The translations under genes were made by a program, and so were the position numbers. The notes beneath the pieces were generated by a model that saw nothing but the letters and a program-made list of their open reading frames with translations, did no database searches and was not told the DNA's origin. From Chloroflexota bacterium (GTDB lineage Bacteria; Chloroflexota; Dehalococcoidia; Lucifugimonadales; UBA2962), in the NCBI GenBank assembly GCA_002699485.1, contig PAAV01000012.1, forward strand, positions 1 to 40,281: a stretch of DNA of 40,281 nucleotides, in the 5' to 3' direction. This document shows, in pieces, positions 33,996 to 40,281 of the stretch (positions are counted from its first letter, which is position 1; the number at the start of each line of letters is the position of its first letter).

Positions 33996-35336
33996 TTATA
34001 CTATCCCGTCAGTTCTCAAGTCTTTGAGAGCCTGATCAAAACCTTCTAGTGTCCGGTCCACCACATCATCTGTATGAGCTGAAGACACTACAAAACACAT
34101 TCCATTCCAGTCCATACCGTCAGCTCCATTTACTAAGACAGCTCTCTTCAATGCACCGGTCTTTTCATTAGGCATACTACGATAAATTTCATCAAATGGC
34201 ATGGTGCAAATGTTACGATCACAATCACAGTCGTATCCCATATTCACCTGTACTAATGAAGATATCCCATGCGCATGACCTGTTATCTCATTCTTTGCGA
34301 ACGCGTCATTAATGCCCTCTTTCAGCCGTAGTGCAGCTGAGTCGGCAAGTTCAATAACGTCAGTGTTCCAGATATCATCCAAATGAGCTATACCAGCTAC
34401 TGCAGCTGTTGGTTGAGCATTGTATGTGCCAGCCTGAGCGACTCGCTTCGACGAATCATGAATTGGATCTCCTGTTTTCGCCATAACATCCATCACATGT
34501 TTTTTACCGCCCACTGCAGCTCCTGGCTGCCCACCAGCCATTATCTTTGCCATTGTCGTTATATCAGGGTCAAGACCCCACCTCTCCTGAGCACCACCTT
34601 TAGACAACCTGAAACCTGTAATAACCTCGTCCATGATAAACATTACATTGTGTTTACGGCAGGTTTCTTGTAAATCATGAAGGAAAGTTGGGTTTTGTAA
34701 AGGGAATGTTCCAAAATGAGCTCCATTGCATTCTACAATTACCCCGGCAACGTCATCCCTTTGAGAAAGAACATTGTCGACTGCTTTTATATCGGCTTGG
34801 AGAACAATTATTTGATCTAAAGTGGCTTTTGGTATACCACCAGTAGATTGACCAGAATCAATAGTTGCATAGTCCTGCCACCCATGAAAATGTTCATAGA
34901 ACTTAATTATCTTGTCTTTGCCTGTATATCCACGGGCGATTCTCATTGCTAATAAAGTTGATTCCGTACCTGATGATGTAAATCTCACTGAATCTAACTT
35001 AGGCATATTTCTCTTTACTGCCTCAGCATATCGTGTTTCGTGTGTAGTGGCACCTCCCAAATGTGTACCTTTACCCATCTGGGAATTTATAGCATCCATC
35101 ACACTCTTAGGATTGTGTCCTAGTAACAGACTCCCATTGCCCATTACATAATCAACTATTTCATTTCCATCAACGTCATATTTAAACGGACCATCTGCCC
35201 ATTCATAATATGTTGGAAATGGAGCTACGAAGCGCGACTGATGAGTGACTCCACCAGCAAAAGCATTTTTTCCTCTCTCGTACCAAGCAGCTGAATTTGC
35301 GAACATATCGGCATATTTTTTATCTATAACGCTCAT
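33996..35336 (-). CDS. class III aminotransferase, glutamate-1-semialdehyde aminomutase-like
   Basis: A 446-residue fold-type I enzyme. S-S-G-T-E-S (121-126) binds the PLP phosphate, D236 is in F-I-M-D-E-V-I-T-G-F-R and the lysine is K264 in T-M-A-K-I-M-A-G-G. Sequence style is that of HemL, but the surroundings (SDR, DHDPS-like lyase, aldolase) have no heme genes. A catabolic amino-group transfer or aminomutase role is therefore more probable than heme synthesis. GGGAGGA is well placed before the ATG. Confidence 0.83.
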   Translation of the reverse strand: MSVIDKKYADMFANSAAWYERGKNAFAGGVTHQSRFVAPFPTYYEWADGPFKYDVDGNEIVDYVMGNGSLLLGHNPKSVMDAINSQMGKGTHLGGATTHETRYAEAVKRNMPKLDSVRFTSSGTESTLLAMRIARGYTGKDKIIKFYEHFHGWQDYATIDSGQSTGGIPKATLDQIIVLQADIKAVDNVLSQRDDVAGVIVECNGAHFGTFPLQNPTFLHDLQETCRKHNVMFIMDEVITGFRLSKGGAQERWGLDPDITTMAKIMAGGQPGAAVGGKKHVMDVMAKTGDPIHDSSKRVAQAGTYNAQPTAAVAGIAHLDDIWNTDVIELADSAALRLKEGINDAFAKNEITGHAHGISSLVQVNMGYDCDCDRNICTMPFDEIYRSMPNEKTGALKRAVLVNGADGMDWNGMCFVVSSAHTDDVVDRTLEGFDQALKDLRTDGIV

Positions 35337-35359
35337 CTGATTATCCTCCCAGAATTACA

Positions 35360-35395
35360 TTAGGCTTATTAACTTAAACTAAATACTAAGCCTAA
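35360..35395. promoter_or_regulatory. inverted repeat at the 5' end of the HemL-like transcript
   Basis: TTAGGCTTA (35360-35368) and TAAGCCTAA (35387-35395) are perfect complements around 18 bases. The upstream arm begins about where transcription from the promoter at 35403-35431 should start. Operator and 5' stem-loop are both possible. Confidence 0.5.
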
Positions 35396-35402
35396 AACAC
35401 GT

Positions 35403-35431
35403 ACTATAGTCATGACTAATTTATGCGTCAA
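35403..35431 (-). promoter_or_regulatory. promoter of the HemL-like aminotransferase gene
   Basis: On the minus strand TTGACG (35426-35431), 17 bases, TATAGT (35403-35408): 5 of 6 in both boxes with ideal spacing. It is the best promoter match in this half of the window. Confidence 0.6.
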
Positions 35432-35445
35432 GCGAATAGTTAAAG

Positions 35446-36198
35446 TTAATAAGTAGCGCGCCCACCAGATATATCAAAAACCCCAGCGGTAGTGAAAGAA
35501 CATTCTTCCGAAGCAACCCAAGTAACAAGCGAAGCTATTTCTGATAATTCAACCGGACGCCCTAATGGTATTTTTGAAAGCATGTAATCGACTACCTCTG
35601 GTGAGGTTTGGTCAAGCATTGCAGTGTGAGCAACAGCTGGAGTAACACAATTCACCCTGATTCCAGTATCAGATAATTCTTTTCCAACAGACTTAGTTAA
35701 CCCAATAACGGCAGCCTTAGTAGATGAATAAGGTACCATTTTAGGGTTTCCTTCTTTTCCAGAAATAGAGGCAATATTGACTATTCGCCCATAATCATTC
35801 TTCAACATTAACGGTATTGCTTTTTGGCAAAATAAATATGTAGCCCTGAGGTTGGTACGATAAACTCTATCCATCTCAGAAACTGGCAATTCCCATATTG
35901 AGCCCGGATCTCCTGTGATCCCTGCATTATTAATTAAAACATCAAGGCGATCCCAATTTTCTTTAGCTTGAGCAACAGCGTTTTCGGCAACTTTTTCATC
36001 CGATACATCACCAATCACTAAAACAGCATTCATGTCCGATGCATTAAACTCTGCTACCGTCTGTTTACCTAAGTCGGCATCCTGGTCAACAATAACCAAT
36101 TTAGATCCTTCTTCACCCAAACGTTTAGCAACAGAATACCCAATTCCTGTTGCTCCCCCAGTAATAATAGACACTTGATTACTAAATCTTTTATTCAT
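35446..36198 (-). CDS. short-chain dehydrogenase/reductase (SDR, FabG-like)
   Basis: A classical SDR of 250 residues. The cofactor loop is G-G-A-T-G-I-G (14-20), N-N-A-G follows in I-N-N-A-G-I-T-G, and the active site is Ser in I-A-S-I-S-G and Y-S-S-T-K. Asp at the end of the second strand (I-V-D-Q-D) indicates NAD preference. C-terminal D-I-S-G-G-R-A closes the fold. It may oxidise a hydroxy acid or sugar in the island. I use ATG at 36198; an in-frame TTG at 36207 would add three residues. The next downstream minus gene has its own promoter. Confidence 0.87.
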   Translation of the reverse strand: MNKRFSNQVSIITGGATGIGYSVAKRLGEEGSKLVIVDQDADLGKQTVAEFNASDMNAVLVIGDVSDEKVAENAVAQAKENWDRLDVLINNAGITGDPGSIWELPVSEMDRVYRTNLRATYLFCQKAIPLMLKNDYGRIVNIASISGKEGNPKMVPYSSTKAAVIGLTKSVGKELSDTGIRVNCVTPAVAHTAMLDQTSPEVVDYMLSKIPLGRPVELSEIASLVTWVASEECSFTTAGVFDISGGRATY

Positions 36199-36234
36199 CT
36201 TTTTCAAACCTACTTAAACCTTTGGTCCAAACTT

Positions 36235-36441
36235 TTAATGTAATGGACAAATAAATATAGCCGTTTCTTCATACCATGAAAACATAGATCCTCGATTGTC
36301 ATCGACTAATATCTCTGAATTTAACTCAGCATCAATGGTATCTACAGTTGCAGACTCAGCTATAGAGTATGCAGAAACAAAAATTAAAAAAATTACTAAC
36401 AAAATCAAAATAAATGGATAAATGCTGGGTATCGCTTTCAC
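36235..36441 (-). CDS. small single-span membrane or exported protein, unrecognised
   Basis: A 68-residue protein with a hydrophobic stretch (about 7-25: Y-P-F-I-L-I-L-L-V-I-F-L-I-F-V) followed by an acidic segment with N-D-A-like spacing and a C-terminal W-Y-E-E-T-A-I-F-I-C-P-L-H. I set the start at GTG 36441 because it overlaps the preceding stop (GTGA) and has GGAG upstream. Family unknown. Coupling to the ABM monooxygenase suggests a related role, but coding status rests only on this overlap and the membrane segment. Confidence 0.45.
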   Translation of the reverse strand: MKAIPSIYPFILILLVIFLIFVSAYSIAESATVDTIDAELNSEILVDDNRGSMFSWYEETAIFICPLH

Positions 36442-36761
36442 GTATTCTCCGACCAACCGCTAGCAGGGGGGTAAATTGGATAACCCATAACATCCGCGTT
36501 CGGAATGAACTCTTCTATCATGCGATTGAAATGTGGGTGCCATTCTTTGAAATGTAATGTTTGCTGATGGTCTTCAAAGTCTTTTTCCTGCTCATATGCT
36601 TCTATAAACCAGAGTACATCCGGGTTTGAATTATCCTGAATAACATTAAAACTAATGCATCCTGGTTCATTCGAAGCCCCGCGGGCGTTTGCTTCTAACA
36701 ACCTGACAAATTCCTCACGTACGCCGGGTTTTAATTTAATCCCATTTATAGCATAAAACAT
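36438..36761 (-). CDS. antibiotic biosynthesis monooxygenase (ABM/YgiN) domain protein
   Basis: A 107-residue dimeric alpha-beta-barrel protein. The pattern K-L-K-P-G-V-R-E-E-F, E-P-G-C-I-S-F-N-V-I-Q-D, F-I-E-A-Y-E and H-Q-Q-T-L-H-F-K-E-W is that of ABM proteins such as quinol monooxygenase YgiN. Members oxidise quinols or polyketides without cofactor, or simply bind small molecules. No substrate can be assigned. Its TGA overlaps the small membrane protein's GTG. Confidence 0.82.
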   Translation of the reverse strand: MFYAINGIKLKPGVREEFVRLLEANARGASNEPGCISFNVIQDNSNPDVLWFIEAYEQEKDFEDHQQTLHFKEWHPHFNRMIEEFIPNADVMGYPIYPPASGWSENT

Positions 36762-36817
36762 CTATATAGACCTATCGTGTATTAAGAATACTCATATTCG
36801 TTTTAACTACGTAAATT

Positions 36818-37372
36818 TTAATTCTGTTCCGGATTATCATTAACTTCATATATTAGTTCAAATAACGTATTTTCAGTAAGAGTCCCAACCCACCTGTTAA
36901 CTATGACACCGTTGTTATCAATAAAAAATGTAACTGGCAAGCCGATAACTCCATAATCAATTGTTATTGAGCCCGTTTTATCTGGACCATTTATATAATT
37001 AAGCCCAAACTCGTTAATGAACTCTGCAGCATCACTTGCAGTATCTTGAATATTCACACCAATAAATACAACTGATGGATTTAATTTAACAAAAGATTCT
37101 TCGAGTATCTCAGCCTCTTCTCTGCATGGAGAACACCAAGAGGCCCAAAAATTTACTACCATCGGTTTCCCAATGTAGTCTCGCAATTTAAAGTCGTTAC
37201 CGTCGAAGGTTATGAATTCAAAATCGGGGGCAGGTTTGCCTACTAAATTAATTCCACTTTGCCCTGTCACTGAAGATCTTGTAGCTAAACCGTACGCTAA
37301 TAACGAGATCAAAAGCACAAATAAAATAGATACTATGCCGAAACCGATAATTTTATTTCTGGTTAATGTCAT
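36818..37372 (-). CDS. membrane-anchored TlpA/ResA-like thiol-disulfide oxidoreductase
   Basis: A 184-residue protein. An N-terminal membrane anchor (about 9-28) is followed by a thioredoxin fold with the redox motif W-C-S-P-C (C80, C83) in F-W-A-S-W, and the cis-proline region G-L-P-V-T-F-F-I. The active site lies outside the membrane. Such proteins reduce apocytochrome or other periplasmic disulfides, which fits the ccm genes at 22.9-26.9 kb. Divergent from the lipoprotein paralogue 122 bases away. Confidence 0.87.
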   Translation of the reverse strand: MTLTRNKIIGFGIVSILFVLLISLLAYGLATRSSVTGQSGINLVGKPAPDFEFITFDGNDFKLRDYIGKPMVVNFWASWCSPCREEAEILEESFVKLNPSVVFIGVNIQDTASDAAEFINEFGLNYINGPDKTGSITIDYGVIGLPVTFFIDNNGVIVNRWVGTLTENTLFELIYEVNDNPEQN

Positions 37373-37494
37373 TTGTTCTTTTAAATAAAAATGATATCTA
37401 AATTGTAAGTAAGAATCCGTTTACATGTCTAATTAGATGCTAGAAAAGATTAAAATAGTATAAGAGAACTAAATGTTCATGAGGTTGCTGGAAA

Positions 37495-38187
37495 ATGTCA
37501 TTCAGAAAGTTGGTTGAGTACATGAATTTATCAATTGTCATTTTAATGTTATTTGTATTAGGCCTATTCGGTTGCACTTCAGAAAATCCATCACCAGAGT
37601 TATTACCTTCAAACGAAATTATTGTTGATGAAGAAATCACTGATGATACAGTGGTGGATGACGTAGAAACAGCCGATTATGCTTCTGAATCACCAGCTTC
37701 AGACTTGGAAAGCGATCAGGTTACAGAGTTGATTGATTCAATCGTCGTAGGCACTCAAATTGGAAACAGAATACCGGAATTTAAAATTATCTACGAAGAT
37801 GGTACTGAAGTCACATCTGCATCTTTAATAGAAAATGGAAAGCCAGTATTTATGTTTTTTGCTGCCACCTATTGTCCAAGTTGCACTAGAGAATTAGCTG
37901 AGTTGAAGGAAGTATATCCAAAATTTACTGACGATATCGTATTTATTTCTATTGGTGTCGACCCGACTGAGTCTATGTCTGAGTTAGTTAAATACAAAGA
38001 TCAAAATGGCCACCCCTGGCCTGTCGCAAAACCCTTAGACCAAATGATTGCAGACCTTAAAGTTACAAGCCAATCTACCAAGATTGCATTTAATTCCGAC
38101 GGGATAATTACTTATCGAGATGGCTATGGTAAAGGTAACAGAGAAATTTGGGCAAAATGGATGGAAAACCAAGGAGAGGGTTTTTAA
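37495..38187 (+). CDS. redoxin/TlpA-like lipoprotein
   Basis: A 230-residue protein. The N-terminus has a lipobox L-F-G-C (C27), then a 50-residue acidic linker (E, D and S rich) and a thioredoxin-like domain (about 85-225) with C-P-S-C (C127, C130) in A-T-Y-C-P-S-C-T-R-E. The ATG at 37495 gives a fitting signal, while a second ATG at 37522 would shorten it. Divergent from another TlpA-like gene, so the two may serve different thiol partners at the outer face. The gene ends 5 bases from the tRNA-Gly gene. Confidence 0.85.
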   Translation: MSFRKLVEYMNLSIVILMLFVLGLFGCTSENPSPELLPSNEIIVDEEITDDTVVDDVETADYASESPASDLESDQVTELIDSIVVGTQIGNRIPEFKIIYEDGTEVTSASLIENGKPVFMFFAATYCPSCTRELAELKEVYPKFTDDIVFISIGVDPTESMSELVKYKDQNGHPWPVAKPLDQMIADLKVTSQSTKIAFNSDGIITYRDGYGKGNREIWAKWMENQGEGF

Positions 38188-38192
38188 TTATA

Positions 38193-38267
38193 TGGAGCGG
38201 AAGACGGGATTCGAACCCGCGACCCTCACCTTGGCAAGGTGATGCTCTACCACTGAGCCACTTCCGC
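38193..38267 (-). tRNA. tRNA-Gly (anticodon GCC)
   Basis: Read on the minus strand, the acceptor is GCGGAAG (5' at 38267), the anticodon loop is TTGCCAA (anticodon GCC), the T arm has TTCGAAT, and the gene ends in T-CCA encoded at 38195-38193. It follows tRNA-Phe by 20 bases. Confidence 0.95.
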
Positions 38268-38287
38268 TCTTATCTAAACTTTCGATG

Positions 38288-38360
<73 letters not shown>

Positions 38361-38370
38361 TTAGCAAGAA

Positions 38371-38376
38371 AGTATA
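38371..38376 (-). promoter_or_regulatory. possible -10 box for the tRNA-Phe/tRNA-Gly pair
   Basis: TATACT on the minus strand ends 10 bases before tRNA-Phe. No convincing -35 is seen 16-18 bases further upstream. Confidence 0.3.
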
Positions 38377-38470
38377 GCTACAAAGTATATCAATAGTAAT
38401 GAGTTCGTAACACTAACTGCAAGAAAAATAATGTTAGGACAGTAAATCGCCTCTTAGTAATAACAAGCAA

Positions 38471-39298
38471 CTAATTTGCGTAATTAAAGCTTCTCTTTAC
38501 AATCCAAACAATTATGAATATTGATGTAGCAGCTAAAGCCATTGAGGGTCCAGACGGGAAATCTAAATAATAAGACAAATACAGCCCACTCAGTGAAGCA
38601 ATAACTCCAAAAGCACTACCGGTCACCATTGCAGTAGAGAAACTTTTAGTGGTTAATTTAGCTGCCGCAGCAGGTGTAATTAGCATACTTAAAACCAAAA
38701 TTATTCCCACTGATTGTATTGATGAAATAATAGATAAAGATAAAACCACTAAAAAAATATTATCGAATAGTCTTACGTTTAATCCTGAGATTTTAGCTCC
38801 CTTTGGATCAAATGAGATAAATAAAAATTGTTTATAAAGCACCAACGTTGTGACCAAAATAATTGCAGACAAAATCAAAGTAGCCCAAACATCAAAACTT
38901 GATACAGCTAGAATCTGTCCCAATAACAAATCTTCTACGCTGAGCAAAATGTGATCATATATCGATAATATAATGAAACCTAAAGCAAATAATGACGAAA
39001 ATATGATGCCAATTGCTGTATCCTCACCTATTTTTGATCTGTTAATCAGGTATCCAAGTACCAAAGCGATAATTATTGCTGCAGGTATGGCAGCTATAAA
39101 TATACTGACACCTATCAATAAGCCAAAAGCAAGCCCTGGTAAACTGGCATGAGCCATAGCGTCGCCCATAAAACCTAAATTCCTATTGATAACGTATGAT
39201 CCCAAAACAGGGAGAATCACTCCCACTGAAACTGCAACAATCAAAGATCGAATCATAAAACTGTAGGAGAACGGTTCGTATATATATTCAATCCACAT
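38471..39298 (-). CDS. znuB: zinc/manganese ABC transporter permease
   Basis: A 275-residue ABC-3 family membrane protein with eight or nine hydrophobic segments. N-R-N-L-G-F-M-G-D-A-M-A-H-A-S-L-P-G (about 39-56) and G-I-I-L-V-L-S-M-L-I-T-P-A-A-A-A (about 197-212) are the family signatures. It forms the membrane channel for divalent metal uptake. Its start lies inside the ATPase gene (11-base overlap). Zinc or manganese cannot be separated by sequence alone, and the Asp/His-rich partner upstream favours zinc. Confidence 0.9.
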   Translation of the reverse strand: MWIEYIYEPFSYSFMIRSLIVAVSVGVILPVLGSYVINRNLGFMGDAMAHASLPGLAFGLLIGVSIFIAAIPAAIIIALVLGYLINRSKIGEDTAIGIIFSSLFALGFIILSIYDHILLSVEDLLLGQILAVSSFDVWATLILSAIILVTTLVLYKQFLFISFDPKGAKISGLNVRLFDNIFLVVLSLSIISSIQSVGIILVLSMLITPAAAAKLTTKSFSTAMVTGSAFGVIASLSGLYLSYYLDFPSGPSMALAATSIFIIVWIVKRSFNYAN

Positions 39299-40082
39299 CG
39301 CTGTGTCCGTGCTTACCTAATGTATGGTCTTTAAACATTGAACTGTGAGAACCATAGAGCTCTACCATAACTTCTCTAGTCAAAACTTTCCCAGGATCTC
39401 CATACGCGCAGCAATGTCTATTCAAGCACAAAACCTCATCAAACCTTTCACCGATAGTATTCAAATCATGGGTCGCCATCAAAATTGTCTTCCCATCATT
39501 TTTTAAATTCCTCAAAACATCTACCAATGTTTCTTGAGACCCAATATCTACACCACTAAATGCCTCATCTAACAGTAAGATTTTTGCACCTTGCGCGAGA
39601 GTTCTAGCTAAAAAAACTCTTTGCCTTTGCCCCTCTGACAGGTCTTCTACACGATCATCAATTCTGTCTATCAATCCTACCTTGGCTAAGGATTCCTCGA
39701 TTATTTCTTGATCTCGTTTAGATGTGAGAGAAAAAAAAGATTTATTCTTGGTAATCCCCATCTGGACAACTTGCCTAGCACTTACATGAAACTTCCAATT
39801 GAATTCTTCCCTTTGCGGAACGTATCCAATGAGTCCTTTTGCTTTCTTAGGATCCACTCCATTTATTTTTATTGAACCATGAGCAATTGGGACTAAACCC
39901 AGCATGGCATTAAATAAGGTTGTCTTTCCGCCTCCATTAGGACCAACAACACCAACTAAACTGCCTTCATTAATTGAGAAGCTAACGTCATCTAAAATCA
40001 ACTCATTGCCTAGTTGAACACAACATCCTTCTGAGACTATAGGACAACTGTTATTTCTATTATTTATGGAGGTTCTCAGCAT
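39288..40082 (-). CDS. znuC: zinc/manganese ABC transporter ATPase
   Basis: A 264-residue ATPase. Walker A is G-P-N-G-G-G-K-T (47-54), the signature L-S-E-G-Q-R-Q-R, Walker B I-L-L-L-D-E-A-F, and the switch His is in M-A-T-H-D. An N-terminal C-C pair and C-C-A-Y near the C-terminus are unusual, and the tail ends L-G-K-H-G-H-S-D-V-D. It powers the ZnuB channel. ATG at 40082, with no ribosome site visible in the hairpin-rich region before it. Confidence 0.9.
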   Translation of the reverse strand: MLRTSINNRNNSCPIVSEGCCVQLGNELILDDVSFSINEGSLVGVVGPNGGGKTTLFNAMLGLVPIAHGSIKINGVDPKKAKGLIGYVPQREEFNWKFHVSARQVVQMGITKNKSFFSLTSKRDQEIIEESLAKVGLIDRIDDRVEDLSEGQRQRVFLARTLAQGAKILLLDEAFSGVDIGSQETLVDVLRNLKNDGKTILMATHDLNTIGERFDEVLCLNRHCCAYGDPGKVLTREVMVELYGSHSSMFKDHTLGKHGHSDVD

Positions 40083-40098
40083 AATCAGTAACTATACA

Positions 40099-40136
40099 GG
40101 AAATCATATATTTTTGGAGGTAAATATATGATTTCC
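40099..40136. promoter_or_regulatory. perfect 15-bp AT-rich inverted repeat before znuC
   Basis: Bases 40099-40113 and 40122-40136 are exact inverse complements around an 8-base centre. The element lies 17 bases upstream of the znuC start and downstream of the Asp/His-rich gene. No T run follows, so a terminator is doubtful. An operator for a metal-responsive Fur/Zur-type regulator or an mRNA stem-loop fits the position, but no exact Zur consensus is recognised. Confidence 0.6.
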
Positions 40137-40155
40137 CGCTGGAGGACTTACCGGT

Positions 40156-40181
40156 CACTTATTGTTAGAAACAAATAAGTG
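40156..40181 (-). other. hairpin directly after the stop of the Asp/His-rich gene
   Basis: CACTTATT (40156-40163) pairs with AATAAGTG (40174-40181), extended by GTT with AAC across a bulged base. The stem starts on the base after the stop codon. It may reduce transcription or protect the upstream message, giving unequal levels of binding protein and transporter. Confidence 0.5.
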
Positions 40182-40281
40182 TTACTTCTCATGATCGTCT
40201 TTTTCATCGTGGTCGTCATGATCATCTTCATCACCATGCTCATCGTGGTCGTCATGATCATCTTCATCACCATGCTCATCG
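40182..40281 (-). CDS. Asp/His-rich C-terminus of a metal-binding protein, probably the ZnuA-type component (partial)
   Basis: Only the last 32 residues are in the window; the gene continues past base 40281. They consist of two copies of D-E-H-G-D-E-D-D-H-D-D-H and the tail D-E-K-D-D-H-E-K. Rich His/Asp loops occur in zinc-binding ABC solute receptors, where they bind or buffer metal, and the next genes on this strand are znuC and znuB. The identity as the solute-binding protein is inference from position. Another histidine-rich metal protein cannot be excluded. Confidence 0.65.
   Translation of the reverse strand, partial: DEHGDEDDHDDHDEHGDEDDHDDHDEKDDHEK
40209..40280 (-). repeat. two exact 36-bp in-frame tandem repeats
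   Basis: Bases 40209-40244 and 40245-40280 are identical 36-bp units, each coding 12 residues of Asp, Glu, His and Gly. The array touches the window edge, so the copy number is not known. Exact identity including third codon positions points to recent duplication or slippage. Confidence 0.85.

Noticed and set aside
33996-35336. Assigning the HemL-like enzyme to heme biosynthesis
   Set aside because: No other heme genes are near. The gene lies in a catabolic neighbourhood with its own promoter, so only the family-level call is safe.
40099-40136. Rho-independent terminator
   Set aside because: The stem is AT-rich and no T run follows on the minus strand; operator or mRNA stem fits better.

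Overview
The window is a compact, AT-rich bacterial chromosome segment (by eye under 40 % G+C) carrying about 45 protein genes, three tRNA genes and no mobile elements or CRISPR. Gene content points to an aerobic, free-living heterotroph with a Tat system, system II cytochrome-c maturation and many small-molecule dehydrogenases, epimerases, aldolases and PLP enzymes. That mixture, plus a CysO-like carrier next to a NIL-domain protein and a zinc-ribbon threonine synthase, resembles marine Chloroflexota such as SAR202. This taxonomic call is inference from gene content and was not tested by a search. TTG and GTG starts are frequent, convergent genes often meet within a few bases, and several genes have a -10-like box almost on the start codon.

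Layout. 1-1344: end of aroB, then tgt. 1349-3127 (minus): a three-gene unit, threonine synthase -> NIL-domain protein -> CysO-like sulfur carrier, behind a promoter and a 5' hairpin. 3309-8895: a fold-type I aminotransferase, an AlaX tRNA-editing protein, an L-2-hydroxyglutarate oxidase, a zinc alcohol dehydrogenase and a tartrate/D-malate dehydrogenase. 8956: tRNA-Gly(TCC). 9059-15089: a DegT aminotransferase divergent from a polyamine-type ABC operon (potA, fused potBC, Tat-exported binding protein) that ends with tatA and a strong terminator.

15121-20491: a catabolic run on the plus strand (phosphotriesterase-like hydrolase, a small unknown, a rhamnose-mutarotase-like protein, a desuccinylase-like zinc hydrolase, an FMN-binding protein, an epimerase, a second zinc dehydrogenase). 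20556-22828: a P-loop/DRTGG protein and, convergent to it, a MEMO-family protein with an extra N-terminal domain. 22884-26933: cytochrome-c maturation genes ccmH and ccmF, a short CcmI-like membrane protein and an unrecognised exported membrane protein.

26943-36761, mostly minus: GNAT acetyltransferase, class V aminotransferase, Gfo/Idh/MocA oxidoreductase, SMP-30 lactonase, HpaI aldolase, MFS carrier, DHDPS-family lyase, HemL-like aminotransferase, SDR, a small membrane protein and an ABM monooxygenase. This reads as a sugar-acid or hydroxy-acid catabolic island. 36818-38187: two divergent TlpA-type thiol oxidoreductases, one membrane-anchored and one a lipoprotein. 38193-38360: tRNA-Gly(GCC) and tRNA-Phe(GAA). 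38471-40281 (minus): a zinc/manganese ABC system, with the 3' end of an Asp/His-rich protein (probably the metal-binding component), two intercistronic hairpins, znuC and znuB.

The most interesting system-level possibility is the ThrC-NIL-CysO unit. It may be a protein-thiocarboxylate route to a sulfur amino acid, with a carrier that ends in Gly-Gly-Arg and so would need trimming before activation.
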